Assembly: GCA_945931475.1 (NCBI GenBank)
Contig: CAMEPD010000008.1
Span: 1 to 50,433, forward strand
DNA length: 50,433 bases
Direction of reading: 5' to 3'
Origin: an uncultured Muribaculaceae bacterium
GTDB lineage: Bacteria; Bacteroidota; Bacteroidia; Bacteroidales; Muribaculaceae
Positions 28,920-38,200 of the stretch are shown here, piece after piece. The notes under the pieces are model-generated. The model saw only the letters and a list, made by a program, of their open reading frames with translations, was not told the origin of the DNA and searched no databases. The position numbers and the translations under genes are program-made. The number at the start of each line of letters is the position of its first letter. The first letter of the stretch is position 1.

Positions 28920-31390
28920 CGTATGATGGTTTTGGTTGATTTACCGTTGTTTACTGAGATATATACACCGGGAGCGGCCGACGATGCATCGACACGGCGT
29001 CCGGTAAGGTCGTAAAGTACAGCTGTGCGCCCGGCATCGTCAACAACGATGTCGCCTATGCCTGCCACCTCGATGGTGTACTCCGTAGTGGCAGACTCAC
29101 CGTTAAGGTATACGGCCTTGATGCCTATGGTGTGGCTGCCGGGTGTGAGACCCGAGAGGGTGAAATTCGGGGTTGTGCTCTGACCGGCGTATTTGCCATC
29201 GACGTAGATGTCGAAGCGCACTACGTTGCCATAGTCAACAACGTCGGCCTCACCTTCGGCGGGGCCTACCGACACCATATCCACTTGTGACAGGAAGGCA
29301 TCGGTCGAGGTGTAGTGCACGGCCACGCGGATGGTTTTGCCAGCGTACGATTCGAGCGGTGTGGAGTAGCGGGTCCATTCCTGAGCCGCAACGTGGTCGA
29401 TTGAAGCGATGGGTGTGAATGCACCGGGGTCAGAGCCGTTCTCTGATACGCACATCTCCATTGTTTCGGTGTAGAGTGCTGAATAAGCCTTGGCAAGGAA
29501 CGAGAACTCATAGCCGGAACGGATTTCGAACTCGGGGGAAATGAGCCATTTATCGGCCTTGGCCATCTGCGGCGAGAAGAAGACAATGCACTTGTCGCCG
29601 TCGGGCGCTGCGATTGCGGGGTCGGTAGGCATCATGGCCGGAACGGTCATCCAGGGGTTGAATACCATCGGGGCGATAGCCACTGGATTGGTGGCGCTGC
29701 CCGAACCGGGGAAGGTGACGATGTTGGATGTGCTTCCCAAGCCGATGGGATATACCGGCTGCTTGTCTTTGTCGACTGTCAGCCATTCTCCGAACTGGCC
29801 GGTGGCGAAATCGTCATACTCCTCGAAGCTGTCGGAGAAACCAAGGTTCTGATTCCAGCGCAGATCGTAATCGCCGTTCTCAAGCTGAGTAGCCGAGATG
29901 TTCCAGGGGTCAATGATGTTGTCGGCAAGAGCCACATTAACAGTGGTTGCGGGCTGGTTTACCTCGATGGTTTTGTGCCATGAGTTGTAAGCTCCTTCAG
30001 CGATGTTAGCCTCGTATGTGCCGTAAGGGAGCGATGGAATCACAGCCTTGCCGTCGGCTACGGTGATGGTGTAGGCGGTGGCGTCGTCGGTATTGACGAG
30101 TTCAATCTTCTGACCGTCAGGTGACAGGCTGCTGTCGGCGGTTACATTGAAGGTCACGGCCGACCAAATGTCGGCAGGTACGTTTAAATCGACAGTCGAC
30201 ATCTCGCTCTGTGCAGCCAGGTAGTGAGCCTCCACTCCGAGCGAGTGAGTGCCGGCTGCCACATCGGAAATCAGATAATTGCAGTTGAAGGTTGTGCCCT
30301 TGTGTACGCCGTCGAGGTAGATATAGAACGACTCGTTGACGTTGTCGGGTGACTTCGGAGCCACTCGGCGGCTCACAGCGGCAGCCTCGGCGGCACGGGG
30401 CTGACCGACATACACGTCGTCGACCATAAGCATGAATGCGCCGTAAAGGTTGGCATGACCCACATAGCGTATAGCGAAGCGAATCTGCTGTCCGGCGTAA
30501 GCCGACAGGTCGTAGCTCATGTTCTGCCACTGTGAATAGCTGACAACCTCGTAGTTGCCCTTGTCGAGGCGCACGAAGTCATCCTCGCCGGGGTTGTCGG
30601 TAACGGTGGTTACATATACCATGAAGCGTTCGGGGTACTGGTCGGCGGCTTTGGCCTTGAACTCGAGTACGTTGTCGGTGCCTGGGGTGATGACCGGCGA
30701 GATGAGCCAGTCGTTGTTGGCATTGCCCGATGAGGTGCGGATGAAGCCTATGTACTGCTGGCCACTGTAGGGGCGCAACACTGGGTAGTCGTACCACCAT
30801 GTGGGGCTTACGGTCAGCGGGTTGATTACCTGAGCGTACTGCATAGCGCCGCGGTTGGGATACATACCCACCAGCGGGGCGGCAGCCTCTTCGTCGCCGT
30901 CGATTCCGGTCCATTGGCCGAAGCTGATGGCGAAGGGGTCGTAGCTTTCGAAATCATCGAAGAAAACGGGCGCCTCGGTGTTCCACGACAGGGCGACGTC
31001 GTTACGGCCGGTCATGGCGTCGTGAATCAGGTCGGCCTTCAGGGCGAAGGGTTTGCGAGTTTTCTCCACAAGGGTGACAGCGACACTCTGCTCGGCAGGA
31101 GTCTCGGCTACGACGAAATCGCGCACGAGAGTCACGAAGCCATTGCGGTTGATTTCGAGTTTATGATTGCCGGGATACACTTTTACCGAGCATTTACCCT
31201 CGGCATCGAGTGTCAGCCCGGGGTATTCGGCAGAGTAGTCGGTCTGGGTAAGTGTTACCGGCTGCCCCTGGAGATTGTCGCCGGCTACCGATTCCACAGT
31301 GATGGAAAGTTTTACCGAGGGCGACTGCGCCGCAGCGCAGAGCGACAGCGCTACAGCAATCAGCAAGAATGTATTACGCAGAAAATTCAT
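28916..31390 (-). CDS. Secreted protein with two choice-of-anchor-J (MAM-like) domains and sorting-like tail
   Basis: An 824-residue protein with a signal peptide (MNFLRNTFLLIAVALSLCAAAQ). An immunoglobulin-like or CnaB-like segment (about 25-110) is followed by two copies of a jelly-roll module. Copy one starts FFDDFESYDPFAI (about 142) with DWLISPVITPG and ends MLMVDDVYVGQ. Copy two starts FSDSFEEYDDFA (about 515) with KWLISPEFEI. Each is followed by a PEGA-like or fibronectin-like segment (IYLDGVHKGTTF; IYVDGKYAGQSTT). The tail (VLYDLTGRRV, then APGVYISVNNGKSTKTIIR) looks like a secretion tail. Such modules bind glycans or proteins, or stabilise surface proteases. No catalytic domain is visible. 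Confidence 0.83.
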   Translation of the reverse strand: MNFLRNTFLLIAVALSLCAAAQSPSVKLSITVESVAGDNLQGQPVTLTQTDYSAEYPGLTLDAEGKCSVKVYPGNHKLEINRNGFVTLVRDFVVAETPAEQSVAVTLVEKTRKPFALKADLIHDAMTGRNDVALSWNTEAPVFFDDFESYDPFAISFGQWTGIDGDEEAAAPLVGMYPNRGAMQYAQVINPLTVSPTWWYDYPVLRPYSGQQYIGFIRTSSGNANNDWLISPVITPGTDNVLEFKAKAADQYPERFMVYVTTVTDNPGEDDFVRLDKGNYEVVSYSQWQNMSYDLSAYAGQQIRFAIRYVGHANLYGAFMLMVDDVYVGQPRAAEAAAVSRRVAPKSPDNVNESFYIYLDGVHKGTTFNCNYLISDVAAGTHSLGVEAHYLAAQSEMSTVDLNVPADIWSAVTFNVTADSSLSPDGQKIELVNTDDATAYTITVADGKAVIPSLPYGTYEANIAEGAYNSWHKTIEVNQPATTVNVALADNIIDPWNISATQLENGDYDLRWNQNLGFSDSFEEYDDFATGQFGEWLTVDKDKQPVYPIGLGSTSNIVTFPGSGSATNPVAIAPMVFNPWMTVPAMMPTDPAIAAPDGDKCIVFFSPQMAKADKWLISPEFEIRSGYEFSFLAKAYSALYTETMEMCVSENGSDPGAFTPIASIDHVAAQEWTRYSTPLESYAGKTIRVAVHYTSTDAFLSQVDMVSVGPAEGEADVVDYGNVVRFDIYVDGKYAGQSTTPNFTLSGLTPGSHTIGIKAVYLNGESATTEYTIEVAGIGDIVVDDAGRTAVLYDLTGRRVDASSAAPGVYISVNNGKSTKTIIR

Positions 31391-31431
31391 AGTAATCTAC
31401 TGGATTAAATCTACCGGGTTAAAGAATCTAA

Positions 31432-31474
31432 AGAGTATGCCCGGCACAGGCCGGGCCTGTGACAGACATACTCT
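31432..31474 (-). promoter_or_regulatory. Branched hairpin between two secreted-protein genes
   Basis: Outer arms AGAGTATG (31432-31439) and CATACTCT (31467-31474) enclose an inner stem CCCGGC-ACAG-GCCGGG (31440-31455). An alternative stem CACAGGC/GCCTGTG overlaps it. On the minus strand only a weak T-stretch follows. It could be a partial terminator or an RNA-processing site that sets different amounts of the 1126-residue and downstream proteins. Confidence 0.5.
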
Positions 31475-31493
31475 CTGAGAATTATTAGATGAA

Positions 31494-34400
31494 TCAGCGA
31501 GCTACGCGGTAAGCCTTGACAGTGTTACCGTCGGATACTCGTACTACATACAGACCATGGTCTACCGAATCGAGAACCGACAGGCCGCGGCCTTCGGCTA
31601 CCTTGACACCGGAGATGCTGTAAACTTCAACCTTGGCGTCTGCCGGGATGTCATTGTAAACACCGTCGATACCCTCAACATAGTCGTCAACGCCGCTGAT
31701 GGTGAAGTCGTCGAAGAATGCCAGATTCGAGGGCCCTAATGTGGTGTGGCGAACAGCAATCTTGATATCCTTACCTTCGTAAGCCGAGAGGTCTACGTCG
31801 TAGTGGTTCCACTCACCGTCGGCGAGGAACGGCATCTCGGTGTCGCTCATCACTACAGAGAAGTCGGCTGGCTGGGGATTGTCGAGCTTCTCGGTAACGA
31901 GTACGGTTACATGGTGCTTGGGATCGGGCATAACGCTGTTGATTGATTCCCAGTTGCGGGCATAGAAGTCGAAGCGCGAATTGGCGGTGGCCTTCACTTT
32001 CCTGGAGATAATCCAGTTGTCGGCGTTGCCGCTCTGGGGCGATGAAGCTACGAGAGCCCACAGGCCCGAAACAGGTTTCATCATGCCGTACATACCGTGC
32101 TCCTTGGAGTCGTTTTCGGCGCTGAATGCACCGCGCACACCGTCGGCGCTGTAGTATATCCAGTATGACGAGAAGCTGTAGTTGGCACCGTTGTCAGCAT
32201 CGATCATGGTGAAATCTTCGTCCCATACATAGTCGAGGTCGTTAGGCTCGAACGAGTAGTAATATATGCCCTTGGCGAGAGCTTCGCCGCTTACGGGGAA
32301 TGTTACGGTGTAGCCGCTCTCGAATTCGACTGTCATGTTGTCGGTGACTTTCGATGCGGTTTCACCGGCGTTGAACTGCAGGTTGAACTGCTTGCCCTGA
32401 CCGGCTGCGATAACATCACCGGCCTTGATGGAGCTTTCGAACGAAGGTGTAGTGAACGATACGCTCTTAACCTTGAGAGCTTCAGAACCCTGGTTGAACA
32501 TGGTGAAGATGTCGCCCGAGTTGATTGCCTTGTTGTAGTTGACCTTGCCGGCGTTCCATGAACTGATGTTGAACGAAGCCGCGCTCGACTTGCTCTCCTC
32601 GATTACGATATGGGTGAGCGATGCGCCCTCGTCTTTACCGCTGAGGCTGTAGTGTGCCCAACGGAACTGAACTTTCTTACCGGCATAGTTCGAGAGGTCG
32701 AACGACTCGTTGATCCAGAATTTCTTGCCGTCCTCGCCGGCTTTGGTCGAAATGGTCGACAGGGTTGTCCACTCGCCGTCGGCGAAGATGTCGAAGTTGT
32801 TGTAGCTGATGCCGTTGTCGGGCTCTTCATTTACCTTCTGAGCGAGGCCTGTGGGATCAACCTTCATGTCGGCGGGGTGTTCGTCGCCCCAGAGGAACGA
32901 AATCTTCATGGCCTTGTCGGCGGGGAGCTGGAACTCGGGAGTGACAACTGCGTTGTGGTCGCCCGTGTTAAGCCATGTTGTGGCAAGTACGCCGTAGGTA
33001 TTACCGTCGGCGGTGTAAGGGTACATAGTGTTTACATACCATGAGCGGCTGTAGTTCTCGCTGGGAATCAGCAACCAGCCGTTGGGAATCTCGTCGGTGA
33101 GGAAGTTCTGTTCGTAGGGGAATTCAGTAATGGAAGCGTCGGGCTGAGTTGTGAAGCTCCAGCGTGGAGCCGATGTGTTGTCGCCCTTGCTGTTGTAGCC
33201 TACTATCTTCCAGTAGTAAGTTGTTTCGTAGTCGCAGACGGGGATAGTGTAAGTAAGCTTGTTGCCTACATCTTCGCCGTTAACGAGGTTGTCGGCTGCT
33301 GAGTTGGTACCGACATAAACCTTGTAACCTTCGGCGAACTGAGCGGGGCCCCACTCGAGTTTGATATCCCGGGGATAAACATCGGTAGCGCCTTTCTGGG
33401 GAGAGATGACGGTAGCGGCTGCGGGCACACCGTCAGCGCCTACTACATGAGGCAACAGCACACGGTCAAGGGTGAACGAGGAGTGCTCGGCCGCACCTGA
33501 TTCGCTGTCGTATTCAACTGCGGGATAGAACCAGCGTACGTAGCACTGGTCGCCGCCTGTACCGAGGTCAACCTCGGCTGTCAGGGTCTGGTTGAGACCG
33601 TTCTGCCAGTCGGAGGTCCATTTGTTCTGCCAGTTGTCGCCGCCGTCGTACGAAACCTGCAGATTGATGTCGTATTCGGGAGCGGTCTCGCCATCGTAGG
33701 AATTATAATAGGTGAAGGTCACCTTGCCGCCTTCGCTGAGGTCGAGGCGCGGCGAGCGGAGTGAGGTGTTGCTCACGTCGCCCGAGCCGAATGCACTGTG
33801 TTCACCCTCGATGGGACTCGAGGTCCATCCCCAGCCGTTGTTGGACCAGCCGGCAGGGGGGAAGTAATCGTTGAATGTCTCCAGGGTGTAGCCGTCGGGA
33901 ATCAGCTGTTTGGCAGCGCTGATTTCGATTGTAACATCACCGCCGGTGGTATGCATCACCACGTTGCCGGAAGCAGCCGAAGTCATCGAAGCCTCGTAGC
34001 AGAGCTGGAAGTCGAGCGAGCGGTATGTATCGAGGTCGACCGTGGTCGGATCGAAGGTAGTGGTCACGCCCCTGGGGAGATCGATTGAGGTAATCTTCAG
34101 GCCATCCTTACCGATGTTGGTGAGGGTCATCACATCTGAATAGATATGCTCGCCCACATACACGTTGCCGAAGTTGTAGCGGTTCATGCTCACAGAGGGC
34201 ACCGGACCGGTTGGCGGGGTGAATTTCTTGACCGACACATTGTCGAGCCATACACCGTTGGCCAGAGGCTTGAGCATCTTGTACACGAAAGCAATCTTCA
34301 CTTTGGAGCCCTGGTAATAGCTGAGGTCGATTTTGGGTGTAAAGAAGTCCCATGTTCTGATTGGGTAAGTTGTGATTCCGGCGTCGCGGAGCATCTTCTC

Positions 34401-34874
34401 GTTATGGATGCTGAACACAGTCTCGGCACCGGCGAGATTGTCGTTCTCGACGATGCGCACCTGCAGGTCGTAGCGTTCGTCGTCGGTGGAGGCCAGGGGA
34501 CTTACCTGGAATGTGAACTGCAGCTGATAGGTATCGGTGAGGTCGAGTTCGGGCGTAAGCAGAATTTCTTCGCGTGGGCCTTTACCCTCTGTGTCCGATG
34601 AGAACATCGCGCCGGTACAGCTTGCGCTGTTGTTCGTCGAGAGGACGTTGCCGTCCATATCAGTCTTTTTCTCGTGGGTGTTGTACCAATTGTACTTGGC
34701 AATGTTGCCTGCATAGCTGTTGACCGTAGTCCAACCGGCACCTTTAGCCACAGGGGTAGGATTGTCGCCCGTGTTACCGGTTTCGAAATCCTCGCTGAGA
34801 ATGACATCCTGAGCCTGTGCCGTAACACCGGCGGCAAGAGCCATACCCAACAGTGAAAGACAAATTTTCTTCAT
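31494..34874 (-). CDS. Large secreted protein with choice-of-anchor-J/D and fibronectin-like domains
   Basis: A 1126-residue protein. The start at 34874 (MKKICLSLLGMALAAGVTAQ) gives a proper signal peptide; the 13-codon extension does not. A first jelly-roll domain (LSEDFETGNTGDNPTPV, about 25-210) is followed by a Hydin-like domain (YNFGNVYVGEHIYSDVMTLT, about 220-310) and a second jelly-roll (TLETFNDYFPPAGWSNNGWG, about 320-470). A fibronectin type III-like domain (IKLEWGPAQFAEGYKVYVG, about 490-575), further jelly-roll copies and the tail VEVYSISGVKVAEG ... GLYVVRVSDGNTVKAYRVAR follow. No catalytic motif was recognised. This architecture resembles the cleaved-adhesin and gingipain-tail modules of Porphyromonas, so a role in binding host or dietary material is a guess. 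Confidence 0.83.
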   Translation of the reverse strand: MKKICLSLLGMALAAGVTAQAQDVILSEDFETGNTGDNPTPVAKGAGWTTVNSYAGNIAKYNWYNTHEKKTDMDGNVLSTNNSASCTGAMFSSDTEGKGPREEILLTPELDLTDTYQLQFTFQVSPLASTDDERYDLQVRIVENDNLAGAETVFSIHNEKMLRDAGITTYPIRTWDFFTPKIDLSYYQGSKVKIAFVYKMLKPLANGVWLDNVSVKKFTPPTGPVPSVSMNRYNFGNVYVGEHIYSDVMTLTNIGKDGLKITSIDLPRGVTTTFDPTTVDLDTYRSLDFQLCYEASMTSAASGNVVMHTTGGDVTIEISAAKQLIPDGYTLETFNDYFPPAGWSNNGWGWTSSPIEGEHSAFGSGDVSNTSLRSPRLDLSEGGKVTFTYYNSYDGETAPEYDINLQVSYDGGDNWQNKWTSDWQNGLNQTLTAEVDLGTGGDQCYVRWFYPAVEYDSESGAAEHSSFTLDRVLLPHVVGADGVPAAATVISPQKGATDVYPRDIKLEWGPAQFAEGYKVYVGTNSAADNLVNGEDVGNKLTYTIPVCDYETTYYWKIVGYNSKGDNTSAPRWSFTTQPDASITEFPYEQNFLTDEIPNGWLLIPSENYSRSWYVNTMYPYTADGNTYGVLATTWLNTGDHNAVVTPEFQLPADKAMKISFLWGDEHPADMKVDPTGLAQKVNEEPDNGISYNNFDIFADGEWTTLSTISTKAGEDGKKFWINESFDLSNYAGKKVQFRWAHYSLSGKDEGASLTHIVIEESKSSAASFNISSWNAGKVNYNKAINSGDIFTMFNQGSEALKVKSVSFTTPSFESSIKAGDVIAAGQGKQFNLQFNAGETASKVTDNMTVEFESGYTVTFPVSGEALAKGIYYYSFEPNDLDYVWDEDFTMIDADNGANYSFSSYWIYYSADGVRGAFSAENDSKEHGMYGMMKPVSGLWALVASSPQSGNADNWIISRKVKATANSRFDFYARNWESINSVMPDPKHHVTVLVTEKLDNPQPADFSVVMSDTEMPFLADGEWNHYDVDLSAYEGKDIKIAVRHTTLGPSNLAFFDDFTISGVDDYVEGIDGVYNDIPADAKVEVYSISGVKVAEGRGLSVLDSVDHGLYVVRVSDGNTVKAYRVAR

Positions 34875-35173
34875 ACTGTGATTTAAAATGTAAATGATAA
34901 AATGTGATATCAAGTACTCGAGCGCCTACGCGCTGATAGTTTTGTTATATGGCAGATATTCTGCCTGTATTGGAAGTTCAGTGAATTTTCGAGTAAGCTT
35001 TGTGACTTTTGGGAGTTAATAATCTGTTCGTTTAAGAAACTGTTTAAATTAATTTGTCGAAGGAATTGATATCATAAAATATCAGAGATGCCGACAAAGG
35101 CCTCAATGACAAGACAAAATAAATTTCAAACAATCTCTAATGGTTCCGGGCATCAGCGTCCGGATTAGAAAGC
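34875..35173. other. AT-rich 5' region of the 1126-residue protein gene
   Basis: This part of a 362-base gap shows no coding or RNA gene. I searched both strands for the TAnnTTTG promoter box and found no exact match reading toward the gene. A palindromic GGCAGATATTCTGCC lies at 34951-34965. The promoter is therefore unassigned. Confidence 0.5.
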
Positions 35174-35195
35174 CACGGCGGAGCTAACCGCCGTG
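35174..35195 (-). terminator. Hairpin after the 1853-residue protein gene
   Basis: CACGGCGG (35174-35181) and CCGCCGTG (35188-35195) form a perfect eight-base stem with loop AGCTAA. On the minus strand it is followed by GCTTTCTAAT, a weak U-tract. It lies 41 bases past the stop codon. Confidence 0.65.
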
Positions 35196-35236
35196 ACCTT
35201 AATTCAGTACAGTGTCAGCGACACTGCATCGGTTCT

Positions 35237-38200
35237 TTATTTACGGATATACACCTTGCGGCCGTTCACGATATAAATACCGTTCGACGGGTTGTAAACG
35301 CGTATACCCTGGAGGTTGTAGATGGCACTGTTGCCGAGTTGGTCGGCATTCACGCCCTCGATGCCTACATAACCGAAGTCGTCGCGCAGGCCGGAATCGG
35401 TGTTGAAGTGGATGCCTTCGAGAACTACGCCGTTAGCGCCGGCGAGATAAGCATGGAAGGGATTAACCTCGGTGGCGGTGATGTTGTTGGCGTTGTCGCC
35501 GGTTGCGGGCTGACCTTCAAGGAGCACCTTGCATCCGTCGAGCACGAACATACCGGTTTCTACAGGAGTGGCGGTGAATACGCCGCTGAACTTGAGGGTC
35601 TCGGTCTGGGTCGAGCCGGGTTCGGCAATCAGTTCGATGCCCTTGGCTGCAAAGTGTGCATCAGCAGCCTTGCTCAGGTAAACGAGGTAGGGCACGCCGG
35701 CCTCAAGGTCGCCTGTGTGGAGGTTGAACTGAGCCGTGGGGACAGTGCTTGTGCCCTGGCCGTTGTCGCCGGCAAGGATATGAATCTGAGCATCGTCACC
35801 GAAGAACTCGAGTGCCTGCTCACGGGTCATATCGAAGGGAAGTGCTACGGTATTGATACCTGCAGGCCAGGTCATATCCACATTGAGGATAGTGGCGGGT
35901 GTAGCTACGAACGAGGTATTCTCGTTGGTGATGTTCTGAGTGAGCATCAGAGTGAAGTCGAGAACCTTGTTCTCAGAGAAGGTCACAGCCTCTTCGGTGT
36001 AGTCGCGGGTGTCGTCCTTAGTTGCGGTAACGTTGTATGCGCGGCTGCTGTCGATTACGACGACGGCGTACTTGCCTTCGGAGTCGGATGTAGCCTCGTA
36101 CTGAACGCTGTCGGTGTCGTCGCTTGTCAGACGTACCACAGCACCTTCGGCAACAGTATTGTCAACGTTGTAGACGGTACCGCTGACGGTCACGGGGTTG
36201 TAGGTGGCATACCCGAAGTCGTCGCGCAGGCCCGAGCCGGTGTTGAAGTGGATACCTTCAAGCAGCAGACCGTTGGCGCCTTCGAGATATGCGTGGAAGG
36301 GAGCTACCTCGGTAGCGGTAATGTTGTTGGCGCTGTCGCCGGTTGCGGGCTGGTCCTCAGTGAGAACCTTGCAGCCGTCGATTACGTACATACCGTCAGC
36401 TACGGGGGTGGTGGTGAATACGCCGTTGAACTTAACAGTTTCGGTCTGAGCCGAACCGGGTGTGGCAATCAGTTCGACACCCTTGGCTGAGAAGTGTGCG
36501 TCGGCGTCTTCGGTAAGGTAAACGAGGTAGGGTACGCCGGCCTCGAGGTCACCTGTGTGGAGGTCGAACCGGGCAGTGGGAACGGGGTTGATACCATTGC
36601 CGTTGTCACCTGCGAGGGTATGTATCTGCGCGTTGGCGCCGAAGAACTCGAGAGCCTGTTCGCGGGTCATGCCGAAGGGAAGTGCTACGGTGTTGATACC
36701 TGCGGGCCATGTCATATCCACATTGAGGATGGTGGCGGGTGTAGCTACGAACGAGGTATTCTCGTTGGTGATGTTCTGGGTGAGCATCAGAGTGAAGTCG
36801 GCCACCTGGCTCTCTTCGAAGCCGAGAGGCTCCTCAGTGTAGTCGCCGGTGTTGTCCTTGGATGCAGTAACGTTGTAAGTGCGGCTGCTCTGGATAACAT
36901 TGACAGTGTATTTACCCTCGGCATCGGTGGTGGCTTCATACTGAATTTCGTCGGCATCGTTGCTGACCAGACGTACTACAGCGCCTTCGGCGGGGGTATT
37001 GTCGACATTCCTGACGGTACCGCTCAGGGTTTTGGGATCAACCTGGAGCTTAAGGTACATTACAGGCACTACGGTCTGAGACCATGCCTGTGATTCAAAG
37101 GTCGATTGATTGTCATTACTATGACCATATCCGTTATTGGAGGTCGAAGCAACCAGTTTCGTCCTCTTATATCCATTACCGTTGGCTGCAGATACAAGAC
37201 GGAGCGACTTGCCGCTCTGGTAAACGATAGGCTCTGCTAAGTCTATTACAAGAACGTCCGATTCTTCTGAGGCCTCATCGAACTGATGGTCTGTCAGGTC
37301 AAGAATCTTTGTCATCGATTCCACATTGTATGCACCATTCTCAGGCTGTGTCTGCTCAGTATCGTCGGTAAACTCATAGTACATAGTAAAGTTACGCGTC
37401 ACATTGCCGGCGACCGTGCCGCGGAACTTGATTTGTGTGATTCTCTCGCCACCGGAAAGGCCGAGCTCTTCGGGAGTGTAGAGAACAACTGCGGTACTGT
37501 TCTTGTCCCAGAAATTCACAAGGCTGTTCTGTGTGTAGTCCTGAGTTGGTGTTCCCACTACAACTTCCGACATAGCTACCTCCTGAGTGAAGGTTACGTC
37601 AACAGGTTCGGTGGCAACTTCGTAATCTCCGGCAGCAATCTTCACATATACGGGGAATGTGCCTACCTGAGACGAACGGAATGAGAAATTAATCGGAGCG
37701 ACCGACGAAGCGAGCGAGTGCTGTGATTCAAGTACCGGTGTCGATTCGACAACGAACGGCTTGTCGCCGACGAAAGCGGTAACGGTATACGAACCGGCCT
37801 CTTCGTTATTCAGGCCGACATTACGCAAAGTTACACTACCCTTTGCCAAATTGTTCTGCATGGCTGTGGCGGGGATGTTGGATCCTTCGATAATCCAGTC
37901 ATGAGCAACGTCGCAAACGGTAAGGCCGTAGATTTCATCGAGCTTGGCACGCCCGGTGATGATGAAGCCGAGGTAGTAGTCGCCGGCTTCGGGAACTGCG
38001 ACACTGAATGTCTTCCAGGAGGTTGTCATTTTGGTGTCCTCGTCCTCGAAGTCACCGCAAACCGAACCCAGCAGAGTGCGCGTTTCTTCGCTGGCAAGAG
38101 CGTCACGTGTAGCGGCTGCTACCACCTGGATTTTGCCTTCAGTCCAGCTGGTGTTGTTGATACATCCGTTGAACGCAATTGTTTCGCCTGCTGTAGCATG

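Noticed and set aside
35339-36490. 383-codon plus-strand ORF opposite the duplicated module
   Set aside because: Long antisense frame caused by codon bias and the tandem duplication of the true gene; no signal, domain or promoter of its own.
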